From Alicyclobacillus sp. SO9 (GTDB lineage Bacteria; Bacillota; Bacilli; Alicyclobacillales; Alicyclobacillaceae): DNA of 64,000 nt. This document shows positions 50,409-59,933 of the stretch, piece after piece (the first letter of the stretch is position 1; each line of letters begins with the position of its first letter). The notes under the pieces are model-generated. The model worked only from the letters and a program-made list of their open reading frames with translations. It made no database searches and was not told the DNA's origin. The stretch lies in NCBI RefSeq assembly GCF_016406125.1, contig NZ_CP066339.1, forward strand, positions 4,402,001-4,466,000. The letters are read 5' to 3'. The translations under genes were made by a program, and so were the position numbers.

Positions 50409-53303
50409 CTACCTGAGTGGCTTTTTACGATTTTGCCACCATAGTGCAAGTCCGCCTGTCAGGATACTGAGCAGTCCCCCTGTAACCCATGGGAATGCAG
50501 GAAACCCTGTCACGGGCTTTGTGGCTTGTGGTACCGTTTTTGGAGCTTGAGGCGTCGGTTTGGGCTTTAAGACAACGAAGTCCGGGTCTGTTGTAAAGCT
50601 AATAGCGGCTTTCCCCTTTGTGACTGTAGCCGTCACCGGAACGAACTTCCCGTTCACAATCTTGTAGACTTTGGATTGAGGCGTGATGCCCTGATTCAAT
50701 AACGTAAAGGACAAGGGTTTGGACGGGGTATACTGTGAATTAAAGTTCACGCCGTACGCAGCCACGACTTGCCATCCTGATGGTACAAAACTAGGACCAA
50801 CCGTTCCAGTCGTAAGATTCATCTGAAGCTGCTTAGCAAATGCACCCGATACTATAACCAGCGTCGCTTGCGTGTCGTTGCTTGTTGAGGCCAGTGTTCC
50901 CCCGCCATTGCCGACCACCTGCGAAGTGGTGACCGTCCGGAAGTAGCCTGTGGGGGCTGTCGGAATCACGTACAGACTCATGTTCTTCGTGACAGTTGCC
51001 CCAGTCCCGTCTTCGATTTGCACTGTAAAACCGTATGTCCCGCTCTGTTGTGGTGTCCCGCTTAATGTTCCGTAGGATTTGAGCGTTACTCCTTTGGGTA
51101 ACGATCCGTTAACGATAGTAAACGTATAAGGCGCCAACCCACCCGTTGCTTCTATAGATTGCTGGTATGGTGTCCTCTCCAAGACATTGAGCCGTGGCAC
51201 GTTTGCGGGTGCTGAAAGTGAGGTTAAGGTATGAACCGTATCTGCCGCAGACTGCGCACTCGCCTTCGCGGACCCATTTAGAATCTCAACCGTGACACTG
51301 TACATCGTATCAGGCTGCTCATTGGAGAAATCATATGATGGTGAAGTGGTTGTTCCCACTAGACTCCCATTCAGATACACGGCGTATTTGACTGCACCCG
51401 TACCCTTTGCACCATTCCAGCTCTCATGCCATCCTGTGGACGTTAGACCGCTGTGCTGCAGCCCTGTGACGCTGATGTTGATAGAATAAGGCTTCGAAGT
51501 CACGCTGTTCCCAAGCTTGTCAGTCGCCTTTACCTCCAGCGTATGGAAACCTGCCGTGAAGAATGTCAGCGGGCTGGTATACGTTTGCCACGATGCTCCG
51601 TCTTTCTTGTACTGAATCGTGCTGACACCGCTCAACCCGTCACTAGCATTCACGACGGCCGTGATATTCTGCTTCGTCCAATCTCCGCTGGTATAAGAAG
51701 AATTGTCCTGCTTCTTAAATTGTACGCTAACTGTCGGAGCGCTGTTATCCAATCGAAATCGGTTTGTTGCCACATTCGCTGTATTGCCTAGCTTGTCTCT
51801 TGCTTGAATGTGTAGATACCAGTCTCCGCTGACGCCGCTTTTCGTTAGGGTTTCCCCGTTTGTAAAGCTTGTCCACGTCGTGCCGCTTCCAGGCGTACTG
51901 GGACTCTCTGTCCACGCATACTGAAGCGTACTCGCAGCAACGCCAACACCTTTGTCAATCACTGTTACGGTAGTGGAATCGGATTTCGCATACGTTCCGT
52001 CGCCATTCGTACCAAAGTTGACTGTCGGCGGAATCGAATCTCTGTTGACCGTCAACGTATAGGTCTTCTGTGCCATGCCGTCCTGTGCCGTAACCACAAT
52101 CGGAATGGTGTTTTTTCCTTCCGTGAGCGCTATGGGACTTGACGGACTGCCGCTCGTCACAACTGATCCGTTTACTACTAAGGAAGCATTGTCATAACCC
52201 GAGGCAGTCACTGAGACGGAGGAATCCGCTGTACTGGCCGTGTAATTCGTGGTACCGGCCGAAAACGAAGGTGACAACGCTCCTTTACTTAAGCTCAGAC
52301 TTGCGAGATTAGCGTTGTTTGAAAGCGTAATAATCGTCCCATTGTCACCTACGGCTACATACCGGCCATTCGCATAATGCACGGAATTCAAATTTTGAGT
52401 AACTCCAGAATTCTGTTTGGTCCACGCAAGGCCGTGTCGAGAACTGTAAACTAGTCCACTATCCCCGACCGCGATATACCCGTTTGCGGAACCTGCAACA
52501 CTATTTAAAACCGGTAAAGAGACGCTTTGTCGTGTCCAGGTTATACCGTCTGGAGAGGTATATACCACACCGGTCGTCACGTGCTGATCACTCCCCACAG
52601 CGACAAACTGACCTTGGCTGTAAGTAATGGCATAAATAATATCCCCAGTGTGGTTAAATACAGTCGGAATATTCGACCATTTTATCCCTCCATCGGCTGA
52701 ATACTGAATTTGACCTGATCCGCCCACTACATATTTCCCGTCAGCATAGATAACGGCATAAGGTCCCGACGAAATAACAGACGACCATGTCCCGGAAGAA
52801 CCGTTATACTCATACAAACCGGTACCATCCACAACTACAGCCTTTGCTGCAGAAGACGCAGAAACAGCGAGACCAGTCGGAGTACTAGTGGTCCTAATGT
52901 TGGATGTGTCACTCCATTTTGAAGGGGTCAAAGAGGACGCGTGAAAGGCATCTTGGTAACCATCAGTGATCCACCACGTTGTCCCGTCATAAGCGATTTG
53001 TCGAAGTGTATTGTTTGTTATACCATTACCCTTAGGATTCTGTATCGTATTCCAATGGATGCCGTCAGACGAAGTCAAAATGGTTTTGCCGCTGCCTACC
53101 GCTGCCCATTTCCCGTTGCCATAGGTGATATCATTCAAGCCATTAGTGGTTCCGGATGAATCCTTTGTCCATGTCGGTGTTGCTGTTGTTGCCGCTTTTG
53201 CCACCGGAAACTGCAACACCATACTGAACGCCAGCACCATCGCAGTCAAACTGATATAGAGCTTATGATAAATCCGTGCAGACTGTTGTGTATCTTTGTT
53301 CAT
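50409..53303 (-). CDS. Large secreted multi-domain surface protein
   Basis: A 964-residue protein. The signal peptide ends AKA (about 37). Residues about 40-330 hold seven to eight short repeats with WT..NSG, YGNGKWAAVGSGGTI-like sequence (beta-propeller or BNR/YCF48-like). Residues about 330-420 match a cadherin-like Ig domain (TLTVNRD end). Residues 420-620 are two Ig-like repeats with ARDKLGN and KATDKLGN endings (OmpL47-like), then a fibronectin-type region, a putative Ig domain (SGTPQQSGTYGF) and a Pro-rich stalk. The C-terminus is a membrane helix and RKKPLR tail, without an LPxTG motif. Likely adhesion or wall scaffold. ATG after AGGGAGATG. Confidence 0.85.
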   Translation of the reverse strand: MNKDTQQSARIYHKLYISLTAMVLAFSMVLQFPVAKAATTATPTWTKDSSGTTNGLNDITYGNGKWAAVGSGKTILTSSDGIHWNTIQNPKGNGITNNTLRQIAYDGTTWWITDGYQDAFHASSLTPSKWSDTSNIRTTSTPTGLAVSASSAAKAVVVDGTGLYEYNGSSGTWSSVISSGPYAVIYADGKYVVGGSGQIQYSADGGIKWSNIPTVFNHTGDIIYAITYSQGQFVAVGSDQHVTTGVVYTSPDGITWTRQSVSLPVLNSVAGSANGYIAVGDSGLVYSSRHGLAWTKQNSGVTQNLNSVHYANGRYVAVGDNGTIITLSNNANLASLSLSKGALSPSFSAGTTNYTASTADSSVSVTASGYDNASLVVNGSVVTSGSPSSPIALTEGKNTIPIVVTAQDGMAQKTYTLTVNRDSIPPTVNFGTNGDGTYAKSDSTTVTVIDKGVGVAASTLQYAWTESPSTPGSGTTWTSFTNGETLTKSGVSGDWYLHIQARDKLGNTANVATNRFRLDNSAPTVSVQFKKQDNSSYTSGDWTKQNITAVVNASDGLSGVSTIQYKKDGASWQTYTSPLTFFTAGFHTLEVKATDKLGNSVTSKPYSINISVTGLQHSGLTSTGWHESWNGAKGTGAVKYAVYLNGSLVGTTTSPSYDFSNEQPDTMYSVTVEILNGSAKASAQSAADTVHTLTSLSAPANVPRLNVLERTPYQQSIEATGGLAPYTFTIVNGSLPKGVTLKSYGTLSGTPQQSGTYGFTVQIEDGTGATVTKNMSLYVIPTAPTGYFRTVTTSQVVGNGGGTLASTSNDTQATLVIVSGAFAKQLQMNLTTGTVGPSFVPSGWQVVAAYGVNFNSQYTPSKPLSFTLLNQGITPQSKVYKIVNGKFVPVTATVTKGKAAISFTTDPDFVVLKPKPTPQAPKTVPQATKPVTGFPAFPWVTGGLLSILTGGLALWWQNRKKPLR

Positions 53304-53745
53304 GCTTCATCTCCCTCATTAATGATATAAATATTAGACTTGGTTTGAATCTTTCTCGGAAAAGTAGTTTGGCTGAATCAACAGAGACGGCTCATAGAGC
53401 ATTCTAACTGCACTTGCGAACGCGATACGAAACTTCCGCAAAGTCTATCGACCGGACCGCCGTTCTATCCGACTCATACCTCACCCTCCGCTAAATAGTC
53501 GGAACAATCTAAATAAACACTTATTTAGAGCATGAACCTAGACTGGGTCACTGTAATCTAACAAAAAATACTGCATCAGACGTGCTAATAGCAGAGAAGG
53601 AGGCTCAGGATGAGTGCTCAGAACCGAAATTCCCGAGATTAAGCAGCACATTTCATAGAACACTTAGAAGAATACCATACAATTGAAAAGGCTTGAACTC
53701 GCGAGGAAATTTATGCTTCATATTCTTGGTTAATCGTTTTCTTAG
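53304..53745. other. Intergenic region with one inverted repeat and a decayed ORF
   Basis: About 440 bases. TCTAAATAA (53508-53516) pairs with TTATTTAGA (53521-53529) around a four-base loop. The remnant frame starting at 53610 is described separately. No intact gene. Confidence 0.5.
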
Positions 53746-53756
53746 TCAATCGTTGA
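53610..53756 (+). pseudogene. Possible decayed small gene with in-frame stops
   Basis: ATG 53610 has a perfect GAAGGAGG, but the frame stops after 10 codons. Reading through that TAA and a second TGA gives protein-like sequence (AAHFIEHLEEYHTIEKA, then TREEIYASYSWLIVFLVNR). Two stops and overlap with the next gene suggest a degraded gene; could also be chance. Confidence 0.3.
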
Positions 53757-54087
53757 TAGGGTCTAGAATCGGTTCTGCGCGGTTTTCTCCCCATTCATGC
53801 ATTGAGTCAAGAATCGGCTTTAGGCTCCTCCCATAAGAAGTAAGAGTATATTCTACCTTTGGAGGAACCTGAGCGTAAACTGTTCTCTGAATAAGGCCAT
53901 CAGCCTCCATAACTCGGAGTTGATGTGTGAGTACTTTATGAGTAATACCTGGGAGGGAATGTTGCAGTTCATTGAAACGGCTGACCTCTTTTAGAAACAA
54001 TTCTCTTATTATGAGAATTTTCCAGCGCCCGCCAATAATCTTAAGAGTAATTTCTACCGGACAAGTCGGTGTGTAACTTTCCGCCAC
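53746..54087 (-). CDS. HxlR-family transcriptional regulator
   Basis: A 113-residue winged-helix regulator with Cys9 (PTCPVEITLKIIGGRWKILI), the redox-sensing Cys position of many HxlR/YodB proteins. The DNA-binding helices include RFNELQHSLPGITHKVLTHQL. GTG 54087 follows GGAGGTGATGAT. Divergent from the metallo-hydrolase gene, which may be its target. Confidence 0.93.
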   Translation of the reverse strand: MAESYTPTCPVEITLKIIGGRWKILIIRELFLKEVSRFNELQHSLPGITHKVLTHQLRVMEADGLIQRTVYAQVPPKVEYTLTSYGRSLKPILDSMHEWGENRAEPILDPIND

Positions 54088-54245
54088 TTATCATCACCTC
54101 CAAAGTATCATTAGGGATACCAACGCACAAATAAGTCCGTACTTCCCGCGATGCGAGATGAGAGCTAGCATAGAGCCACAAGAGAGGTCGGTTCAGCTGC
54201 AGATTGTCCCTTCCTCAAAATTATGATATCGCAGGAGGACTGACG

Positions 54246-54977
54246 ATGAAACCTAAAATTGTACAAATCCCCATACTCCCATTGAATATGGTAAATGCCT
54301 ACCTAATACTGAACTCACAGGGCTGCATCCTTGTAGACACAGGGTTCCCAGGTTCAGAAACTAAAATCAGGAAAATGCTTTCGAGGTTCGGCCTATCCTT
54401 TAAGGATATTAATCTAATTATTATTACACATGCACATGTCGATCACGCCGGAAGCGCCGCCTTATTACGGGAATTATCCGGAGCACCGATTGTTGCACAC
54501 GCGGACGACAGAAAGTATTTTAACGGAAGTGCCCGAATGGCTTTTTGTCCTACCGGTTTCTCTGGACGTGCCTTTCTAAAAACAGGATTACCCCTAAAAC
54601 CCTATGTAGAATTTGAACCGGACATCCTACTCAGCACCGACGACACTCTTGATACTAGCCACTACGGCGTTCCTGGTCTCCTCAGACACACCACCGGCCA
54701 CACTGCAGGTTCCATATCGCTGGAATTATCAACTCATGATGCCCTAGTCGGTGATCTCGTTGCGTCAGGCATTCTTATAGGCGGCATGATAAGAACAAAG
54801 CATGCCATACGTCCGCCTTTTGAGGATAATCCACGAGCAGTGGGGCTGTCACTTCAACGTTTACTGGATTCCGGCACTACGTGCTTTTTTATGGGACACG
54901 GTGCCCCCCTGGGAAGCATGGAAGTACAACGCCATGCGAAAGCTCTTATGATGGCAAAGCCGCAGATTAGTGTTTGA
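54246..54977 (+). CDS. MBL-fold metallo-hydrolase
   Basis: A 243-residue zinc hydrolase. The metal motif THAHVDHAG (HxHxDH) and further ligands HTAGS and GHGAP are present. The frame to 54204 is open, but ATG 54246 follows AGGAGG and begins the domain (MKPKIVQIPILPLNMVNAYL). Family members include glyoxalase II and lactonases; substrate unknown. Confidence 0.92.
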   Translation: MKPKIVQIPILPLNMVNAYLILNSQGCILVDTGFPGSETKIRKMLSRFGLSFKDINLIIITHAHVDHAGSAALLRELSGAPIVAHADDRKYFNGSARMAFCPTGFSGRAFLKTGLPLKPYVEFEPDILLSTDDTLDTSHYGVPGLLRHTTGHTAGSISLELSTHDALVGDLVASGILIGGMIRTKHAIRPPFEDNPRAVGLSLQRLLDSGTTCFFMGHGAPLGSMEVQRHAKALMMAKPQISV

Positions 54978-55070
54978 ATCCTAATTGCTATATAAGTTAG
55001 CTTCACTGATTGAATTGGGTTCAAGTAGTTTGCTCCGACTCACAGCATCGCAATACAACTGAATTCACTG

Positions 55071-55111
55071 TTGCATTTGAGTGCGCTCAAAGGTATAAAC
55101 TACTTTCCATG
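55071..55111 (+). promoter_or_regulatory. Promoter with operator dyad and leaderless start
   Basis: TTGCAT (55071-55076), 17-base spacer, TATAAA (55094-55099). The palindrome TTTGAG-TGCG-CTCAAA (55076-55091) fills the spacer. The ATG at 55109 is about 10 bases after the -10, with no ribosome site, so the mRNA is likely leaderless. Confidence 0.6.
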
Positions 55112-55483
55112 GATACAACATTCACCATTCAACAAGTTGCAAAAATCACTGGTCTTAGTGTGCATACTTTGCGTTATTATGAACGGATCGGACTTCTTGC
55201 CCCTGTTGACCGTTTGGACAGCGGCTATCGCTGCTACTCCAACAAGGATATAGAGTGGATTGAATTTCTGAATCGACTCCGCTTTACAGGTATGTCTATT
55301 AGAAAGATGCAGCAGTTTGCCGCATTGTTGCGACAGGGAAATGAGACAATCCACGAACGTCGAGGAATGATTGAACAACACGAACAAGACCTTCGCGCGC
55401 ACATGGCACAGCTTGAGGAGAACTTGAAGTACATCGAATACAAGATTCGTCTTTATAAAAAGATGGAGACCAATGAGAGTTAA
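55109..55483 (+). CDS. MerR-family regulator
   Basis: A 124-residue regulator with the winged helix FTIQQVAKITGLSVHTLRYY and YRCYSNKDIEWIEF, and a C-terminal coiled coil (about 85-122). ATG 55109 gives the normal MerR length; the open frame reaches 55010. It lies upstream of an MFS transporter on the same strand and probably regulates it, as in AdhR-like pairs. No Cys ligands are seen in the effector part. Confidence 0.88.
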   Translation: MDTTFTIQQVAKITGLSVHTLRYYERIGLLAPVDRLDSGYRCYSNKDIEWIEFLNRLRFTGMSIRKMQQFAALLRQGNETIHERRGMIEQHEQDLRAHMAQLEENLKYIEYKIRLYKKMETNES

Positions 55484-55658
55484 TACCCAGTGCCCGCCCT
55501 GTGAGGAGGGAGCCAAACGCGGTACCATGGACAGTCTCGTCACCCTGAGCTCATACTTTAACATCCACTCGTATCAATGAAGCTTTCAGTGGAACCCACG
55601 AAATCTTTGTCGATACACCAACATCAGACTTTTAGTCATCTTATAGGACGGTGAGACT

Positions 55659-56867
55659 GTGTCGAATGTGTCGAATACGTCCGTTCAGCGGACTGCTTTG
55701 GTAATCGCATTTCTGGGAACGGTCTCCGTTCTCGTCGTTGGCCAGATGTATGTGGTCATTCCCCTGTTTAAACCTATGGGCATGGCATTTCATCATCGCG
55801 CCAGCGATATGGTCATTACATCCAGTACTTTCGGCATTCCCTATGCCTTTGCAGGACTTGTGGCTGGTCCGCTCGCCGACGCTTGGGGCGCAAGAAAAAT
55901 CATCATCCTATCCCTAATAACGACGGGGGTCTCAACGCTGACGGTGGCTTTTGCTCCTAGTTTCACAGGGCTAGCCACTCTGCGCGGAATTCAAGGAATA
56001 ACCGCCGGACTGCTCTCCGCACCGGTTTTTTCCTACATCGCGCACGAACTCCACAAAGACACCCGTATCTTTGCCACCACAGTTGTCATGGCCGCAGCAA
56101 TGTCATCAGCCGTCTTGATGCAACTGTTTGGGCAGGTTATCAATGGACTCTTAGGGTGGCGCTCCGTCTTTTTTATAACTGCACCTTTGATTTTCCTATT
56201 AGTGTTCGTTGCGGACAGGCTGCTGGTTCGAACTTCGGACGCATCTCATCAACCTGTTGCAGCAGCGTTTACCTCTCTGCCAGGACTTTTGATCCAATGG
56301 CGCAGACTAGCCCTCTATATCGCTGCATTGACGCTGCTTAGTGGCTTTGTTGCCGTCTTATCAGGTATTGCTCTCTATGGCCCAGTACAGTTACGGTCAG
56401 ACCCACTTCGCTTATTTATTCTGAGAGCCTCAGCCCTCCCGGTTATGGGAGCCGTCCCCTTCCTTGGGCTTCGGCTAGGCAAGCTTTCACTCCCCATTCG
56501 TATCGCCTCGGGTCTTGCCTTGGCGGCCTCAGCACTTAGCGTAATGTCACTTGCCGCACAGCATATTTGGGTCGTAACAATAGGGCTTTCCGTCTGTGTG
56601 GCTGGCGTCCTCATCGCAGCACCCGCTATTGTCCAGAGCATCGTGCGAAGCGCCGCCAATAAAAGCGGTGCAGCCGTTTCTATCTACACCTTCTCAATTT
56701 TCTTAGGGGCAAGCGCCGGTCCACAAATTGCCGTTTTCGTTGCATCAGCCGGATTTAGCGGTCTGCTTGTCTCGGTGGCCCTACTCTTCCTAGGAGGAGC
56801 AATTCTTGGGTCCATTGGCGCCATAGAGCTACAATCAAGTAGGAGTCGTAGAAGGAACGGGGCGTGA
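55659..56867 (+). CDS. MFS transporter
   Basis: A 402-residue exporter with about twelve helices. The loop GLVAGPLADAWGARKI carries the MFS motif A; LRGIQGITAGLLSAPVF fits the fifth helix motif. GTG 55659 follows AGGACGGTGAG. Co-directional with the preceding merR gene. Substrate unknown; multidrug or sugar efflux (YdhP/AraJ-like) is typical. Confidence 0.9.
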   Translation: MSNVSNTSVQRTALVIAFLGTVSVLVVGQMYVVIPLFKPMGMAFHHRASDMVITSSTFGIPYAFAGLVAGPLADAWGARKIIILSLITTGVSTLTVAFAPSFTGLATLRGIQGITAGLLSAPVFSYIAHELHKDTRIFATTVVMAAAMSSAVLMQLFGQVINGLLGWRSVFFITAPLIFLLVFVADRLLVRTSDASHQPVAAAFTSLPGLLIQWRRLALYIAALTLLSGFVAVLSGIALYGPVQLRSDPLRLFILRASALPVMGAVPFLGLRLGKLSLPIRIASGLALAASALSVMSLAAQHIWVVTIGLSVCVAGVLIAAPAIVQSIVRSAANKSGAAVSIYTFSIFLGASAGPQIAVFVASAGFSGLLVSVALLFLGGAILGSIGAIELQSSRSRRRNGA

Positions 56868-56910
56868 CTTGCACAGACTTGATTTGGTAGTATTTCGGGA
56901 CTATAGTACA

Positions 56911-57438
56911 TTATTTATCAAGTAAAGCGTCAAACGACTGCAGAAACTGTTCCATCCTTTCCAGTGTTACTTTATCTTTTATATTTCCGTTTTCATCAAA
57001 TTTCCCTTTAATTCCTTTTATCAAAAGAGTACTTTCTTCTTCAAACTTCGCTTCCAAAGTGCTCATGATTAACTTCAATTCTTCATGGGCTCTTTCACCT
57101 GAAGTTGAAGCCGTAATTAACCCAACTGGTTTTTGGGAAAATACCATCGTTGAAACGCACCATTCGAAAGCATTCTTCAAGCTTCCAGGCAAGCTGAAAA
57201 TATATTCAGGTGTACAGATTATTACCCCATCTGCCTCTGAAATCTGTTTACGGAAGTCTGTAACTGATTTCGGAGGTTTTTCGTTATCGAGATCAATGTT
57301 AAAATAAGGCAAGATGCTAAGGTCAGGTAGTATGGTGACTTCATACTTTCCGGCCGTCATATCCACAAGATTCATAATCAATTTCAAATTAGAAGAATTG
57401 CGTCTGGTACTTCCGGACAGAGCCAGTAACTTTTTCAT
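56911..57438 (-). CDS. NADPH-dependent FMN reductase
   Basis: A 175-residue flavodoxin-like enzyme. The phosphate loop SGSTRRNSSNLKL (about 8-20) and the FMN-contacting TPEYIFSLPGSLKNAFEW are intact. It reduces quinones, chromate or azo compounds through FMN. ATG 57438 follows GGAGATG. Confidence 0.92.
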   Translation of the reverse strand: MKKLLALSGSTRRNSSNLKLIMNLVDMTAGKYEVTILPDLSILPYFNIDLDNEKPPKSVTDFRKQISEADGVIICTPEYIFSLPGSLKNAFEWCVSTMVFSQKPVGLITASTSGERAHEELKLIMSTLEAKFEEESTLLIKGIKGKFDENGNIKDKVTLERMEQFLQSFDALLDK

Positions 57439-57508
57439 TCATTCATCTCCACGTCGAATTAATGGTGCTATTAAGATGTAAAAGAAGACCCATGCCGTTA
57501 GAGGGGGG

Positions 57509-57964
57509 ATGAAATTGAGCCTTGGCAAACCACTCCGCACTATCTTGGGCATCTTGCTAATTTATGTCCTAATTGTGGCGTGGCTGTGGCACCAATTTGG
57601 GTATCCTAGCGGCGAGCTCGGAACGCTTTTTGGATTGCTAACAATGGTCCTCAATAACATTGGATTTCCAGTCTTGTTTATTTTGGTCGTCTACAAATAC
57701 CGACCGAGGACAGCTGGCGGTTGGTGGACGCTTCGTGCATACATCGTTTGCTCCATCCCGCTCATTTTCAACACAGTCATCAATCATATTATTTATACCC
57801 ACGTCACAGGCTACTATCATTCAGTAATGGTATCGACGATGCCGGGTGCCGGGGGAAGGCTTAGCTCTACATCAGCTTCTCACGTACATCCAATGCGCAT
57901 GGCTGACGGTCTTTATGTCGCTGTTTATCCTATGGAGAAGTTGGTATGCTCGTACATACGATAG
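57509..57964 (+). CDS. Small membrane protein, likely frameshifted near the end
   Basis: The readable frame gives 151 residues with three membrane helices (about 10-28, 37-60 and 77-97), then a non-hydrophobic tail after GAGG. The alternative frame after a G5 run at 57851-57855 continues GEGLALHQLLTYIQCAWLTV and a fourth helix ending YARTYDS at a stop at 57966-57968. Removal of one G would restore a four-helix protein. ATG/start after GAGGGGGG. Family not recognised; sequencing error or true decay. Confidence 0.6.
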   Translation: MKLSLGKPLRTILGILLIYVLIVAWLWHQFGYPSGELGTLFGLLTMVLNNIGFPVLFILVVYKYRPRTAGGWWTLRAYIVCSIPLIFNTVINHIIYTHVTGYYHSVMVSTMPGAGGRLSSTSASHVHPMRMADGLYVAVYPMEKLVCSYIR

Positions 57965-57991
57965 TTGAAGTGGAAACATTCAAGGAATAGT

Positions 57992-58462
57992 CTACGGAAA
58001 AACGAGATCGGTGTCTGGAGGAATGTAACCCAATTGACGACCGATTCGTACGATTTGCCCTTTGTGATGAAATTCATGGGTGATTGTGTGCGTAAAAAGC
58101 CATAAGGGGGCTGGTTTGAGAATCTGATTGTTCCGCTGCAGCTCTATCGGCGTCTCCCAATCATGTTCAAACCTATCAATAAACTCATCTACCAATTGGT
58201 TCACATCCTGGAAAACACCTCGCATTTCTTGCACACTGGTAATTTCGCTTGGATGTACTTCGCGAATCTGTTTCTTGAGTGCCCGCCTGCCCAGCCAAGT
58301 CTCATAACAGTCAGCAACATGCAAATGCAAGTTCCGAATGGATGTTCCTGTATTGTTGTCAACTTGTTTGGCGTAGTCTGCAGCAGAAAACTCTTCGCAA
58401 TATGCAAACAAGGCTTCTCTCGTCCGGCGCACCCACTCATATTGGCTTTTGAATTGACTCAA
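57992..58462 (-). CDS. DinB-family protein
   Basis: A 156-residue DinB/YfiT-type metalloprotein. The metal ligands are the His in NLHLHVADC and the THTITHEFHHKGQI pair. This is the PF05163 arrangement, different from the DinB_2 protein at 29844-30356. TTG 58462 follows AGGAGGGGA. Confidence 0.92.
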   Translation of the reverse strand: MSQFKSQYEWVRRTREALFAYCEEFSAADYAKQVDNNTGTSIRNLHLHVADCYETWLGRRALKKQIREVHPSEITSVQEMRGVFQDVNQLVDEFIDRFEHDWETPIELQRNNQILKPAPLWLFTHTITHEFHHKGQIVRIGRQLGYIPPDTDLVFP

Positions 58463-58706
58463 GAATATCCCCTCCTAAGTTTATTTCAGTATAATGCAAC
58501 CTGCGCTGCTATAGCTATTGAACTCTCCGTTTCAAACAAATATCAGGGGGGGCTCCGGCTTCGAAACAATCGATAAATATCCCAGGCAACTTTGGCTTTA
58601 GCCAGTCAACAAGATGACACTGCTGGTATCTGAAGTTGTGTTTGAAGATGATGGTCTTCAACATAGTAATATAATCTGTAATATAATTTAATAGAGGGGT
58701 GAGGGG

Positions 58707-59537
58707 TTGGAGTGGAAGCCTGTCCTTATCACGACTGAGCGCGGCACGTTTGAGTGCTTTGTAGCAGGAAAAGGAAAACCGATATGTGTGGCACACCTCT
58801 ATCAGCAGTTTTCTGATAAGGGTAACCCATTTATTGATGTTCTCTCGGATTATTACAAAGTCATTGCTGTAAATCTCAAAGGTACTGGAAAGTCTTCTAA
58901 ACCGCGCAGAAAGTCAGATCTTTCAATGGATGAAACCGTAAACGATCTTGAGAGTATAAGAACGAGTATGAATTACAGTCAATGGTCTTATGCCGGCCAT
59001 TCAACGGGCGGCTTTCTCGGATTAAAATACGCAACAGTCGCTGGTTCTCACTTAGAGGCACTCATCTTGTCAGGAACCGCAGCTTCCCGTGACTTTCAAT
59101 ACTCAGAAAAATGTCTCTATAATTTCAAAACGGGTCAATACCGTAAGGAAATGGGTAAATTGTGGTTTTTCATGATGATGCCGTTCAACGCCCAGAAGGT
59201 AAAGGCTCGTCGCAGGCTTTTAGAATTATCCTTGTTTCATCCAGAAAAGTACAACGACTATTTTATCGATGAAATTGGGAGTGAAGTCGTAGGAAAACGC
59301 ATGCGAGCCTATATTCAGGATTTGAAAACCTTTGATGTTAGAGAACAGTTGAAAACAATTCACCTTCCTACTTTGGTATTATGCGGAAGACACGACGTTC
59401 AGTGTCCGGTTGAAACTTCCATTGAAATCAACAGTCTGATACCAAATTCTGATTTGGTGATTTTTGAACAGAGCAACCACTTCCCGTTCATAGAAGAAGC
59501 CGTAGAGTTTAGAAAAGCTATCGAGGGTTTTGCCTAG
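58707..59537 (+). CDS. Alpha/beta hydrolase
   Basis: A 276-residue hydrolase: oxyanion region HLYQQF, nucleophile GHSTGG, acid in CGRHDVQCP and His in SNHFPFIEE. TTG 58707 follows GAGGGGTGAGGGG. Resembles proline iminopeptidase/haloalkane hydrolase-type enzymes; substrate unknown. Confidence 0.9.
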   Translation: MEWKPVLITTERGTFECFVAGKGKPICVAHLYQQFSDKGNPFIDVLSDYYKVIAVNLKGTGKSSKPRRKSDLSMDETVNDLESIRTSMNYSQWSYAGHSTGGFLGLKYATVAGSHLEALILSGTAASRDFQYSEKCLYNFKTGQYRKEMGKLWFFMMMPFNAQKVKARRRLLELSLFHPEKYNDYFIDEIGSEVVGKRMRAYIQDLKTFDVREQLKTIHLPTLVLCGRHDVQCPVETSIEINSLIPNSDLVIFEQSNHFPFIEEAVEFRKAIEGFA

Positions 59538-59605
59538 TTTCACTGTAACAGACTAGCAACAATGCGCGCGAAAAGAGTGGTTGTTTGTGTTTCAATCCAT
59601 TGGCA

Positions 59606-59863
59606 CTAAGCCATATCTGAGGTCCCCAGCACATATCGAGCTTGTTCTTCATATTCTCGTTTCACATAGAATTCATATTCAGACAATCTGTTATCGAAGC
59701 TCAACTCACCTCCACCCATGTTTCCTCCCATTTTTACATAGAAAGGAATCCCCGCATCTTCAAGATGTCCTGCGGCACGCATGTAGTTCGCGTCTCCCAT
59801 CGCAACATACACAGATACTTTTTTACCTCGAAACACCTTTGCAATTGCCGTCCAAAAAGACAC
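59606..59863 (-). CDS. Small protein with DUF2007-like look
   Basis: An 85-residue protein. After an N-terminal helix it has KVSVYVAMGDANYMRAAGHL and FYVKREYEEQARYVL, the pattern of the putative signal-transducing DUF2007 fold (a small ferredoxin-like domain). A GTG at 59863 is seven bases after GAGGAG. Family call is tentative. Confidence 0.65.
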   Translation of the reverse strand: MSFWTAIAKVFRGKKVSVYVAMGDANYMRAAGHLEDAGIPFYVKMGGNMGGGELSFDNRLSEYEFYVKREYEEQARYVLGTSDMA

Positions 59864-59933
59864 TGACACACTCCTCTCTCTCTACCTAACAGTTTGTGCC
59901 TAGTTTGAGCCGATGGACTGTCATACTTATACT

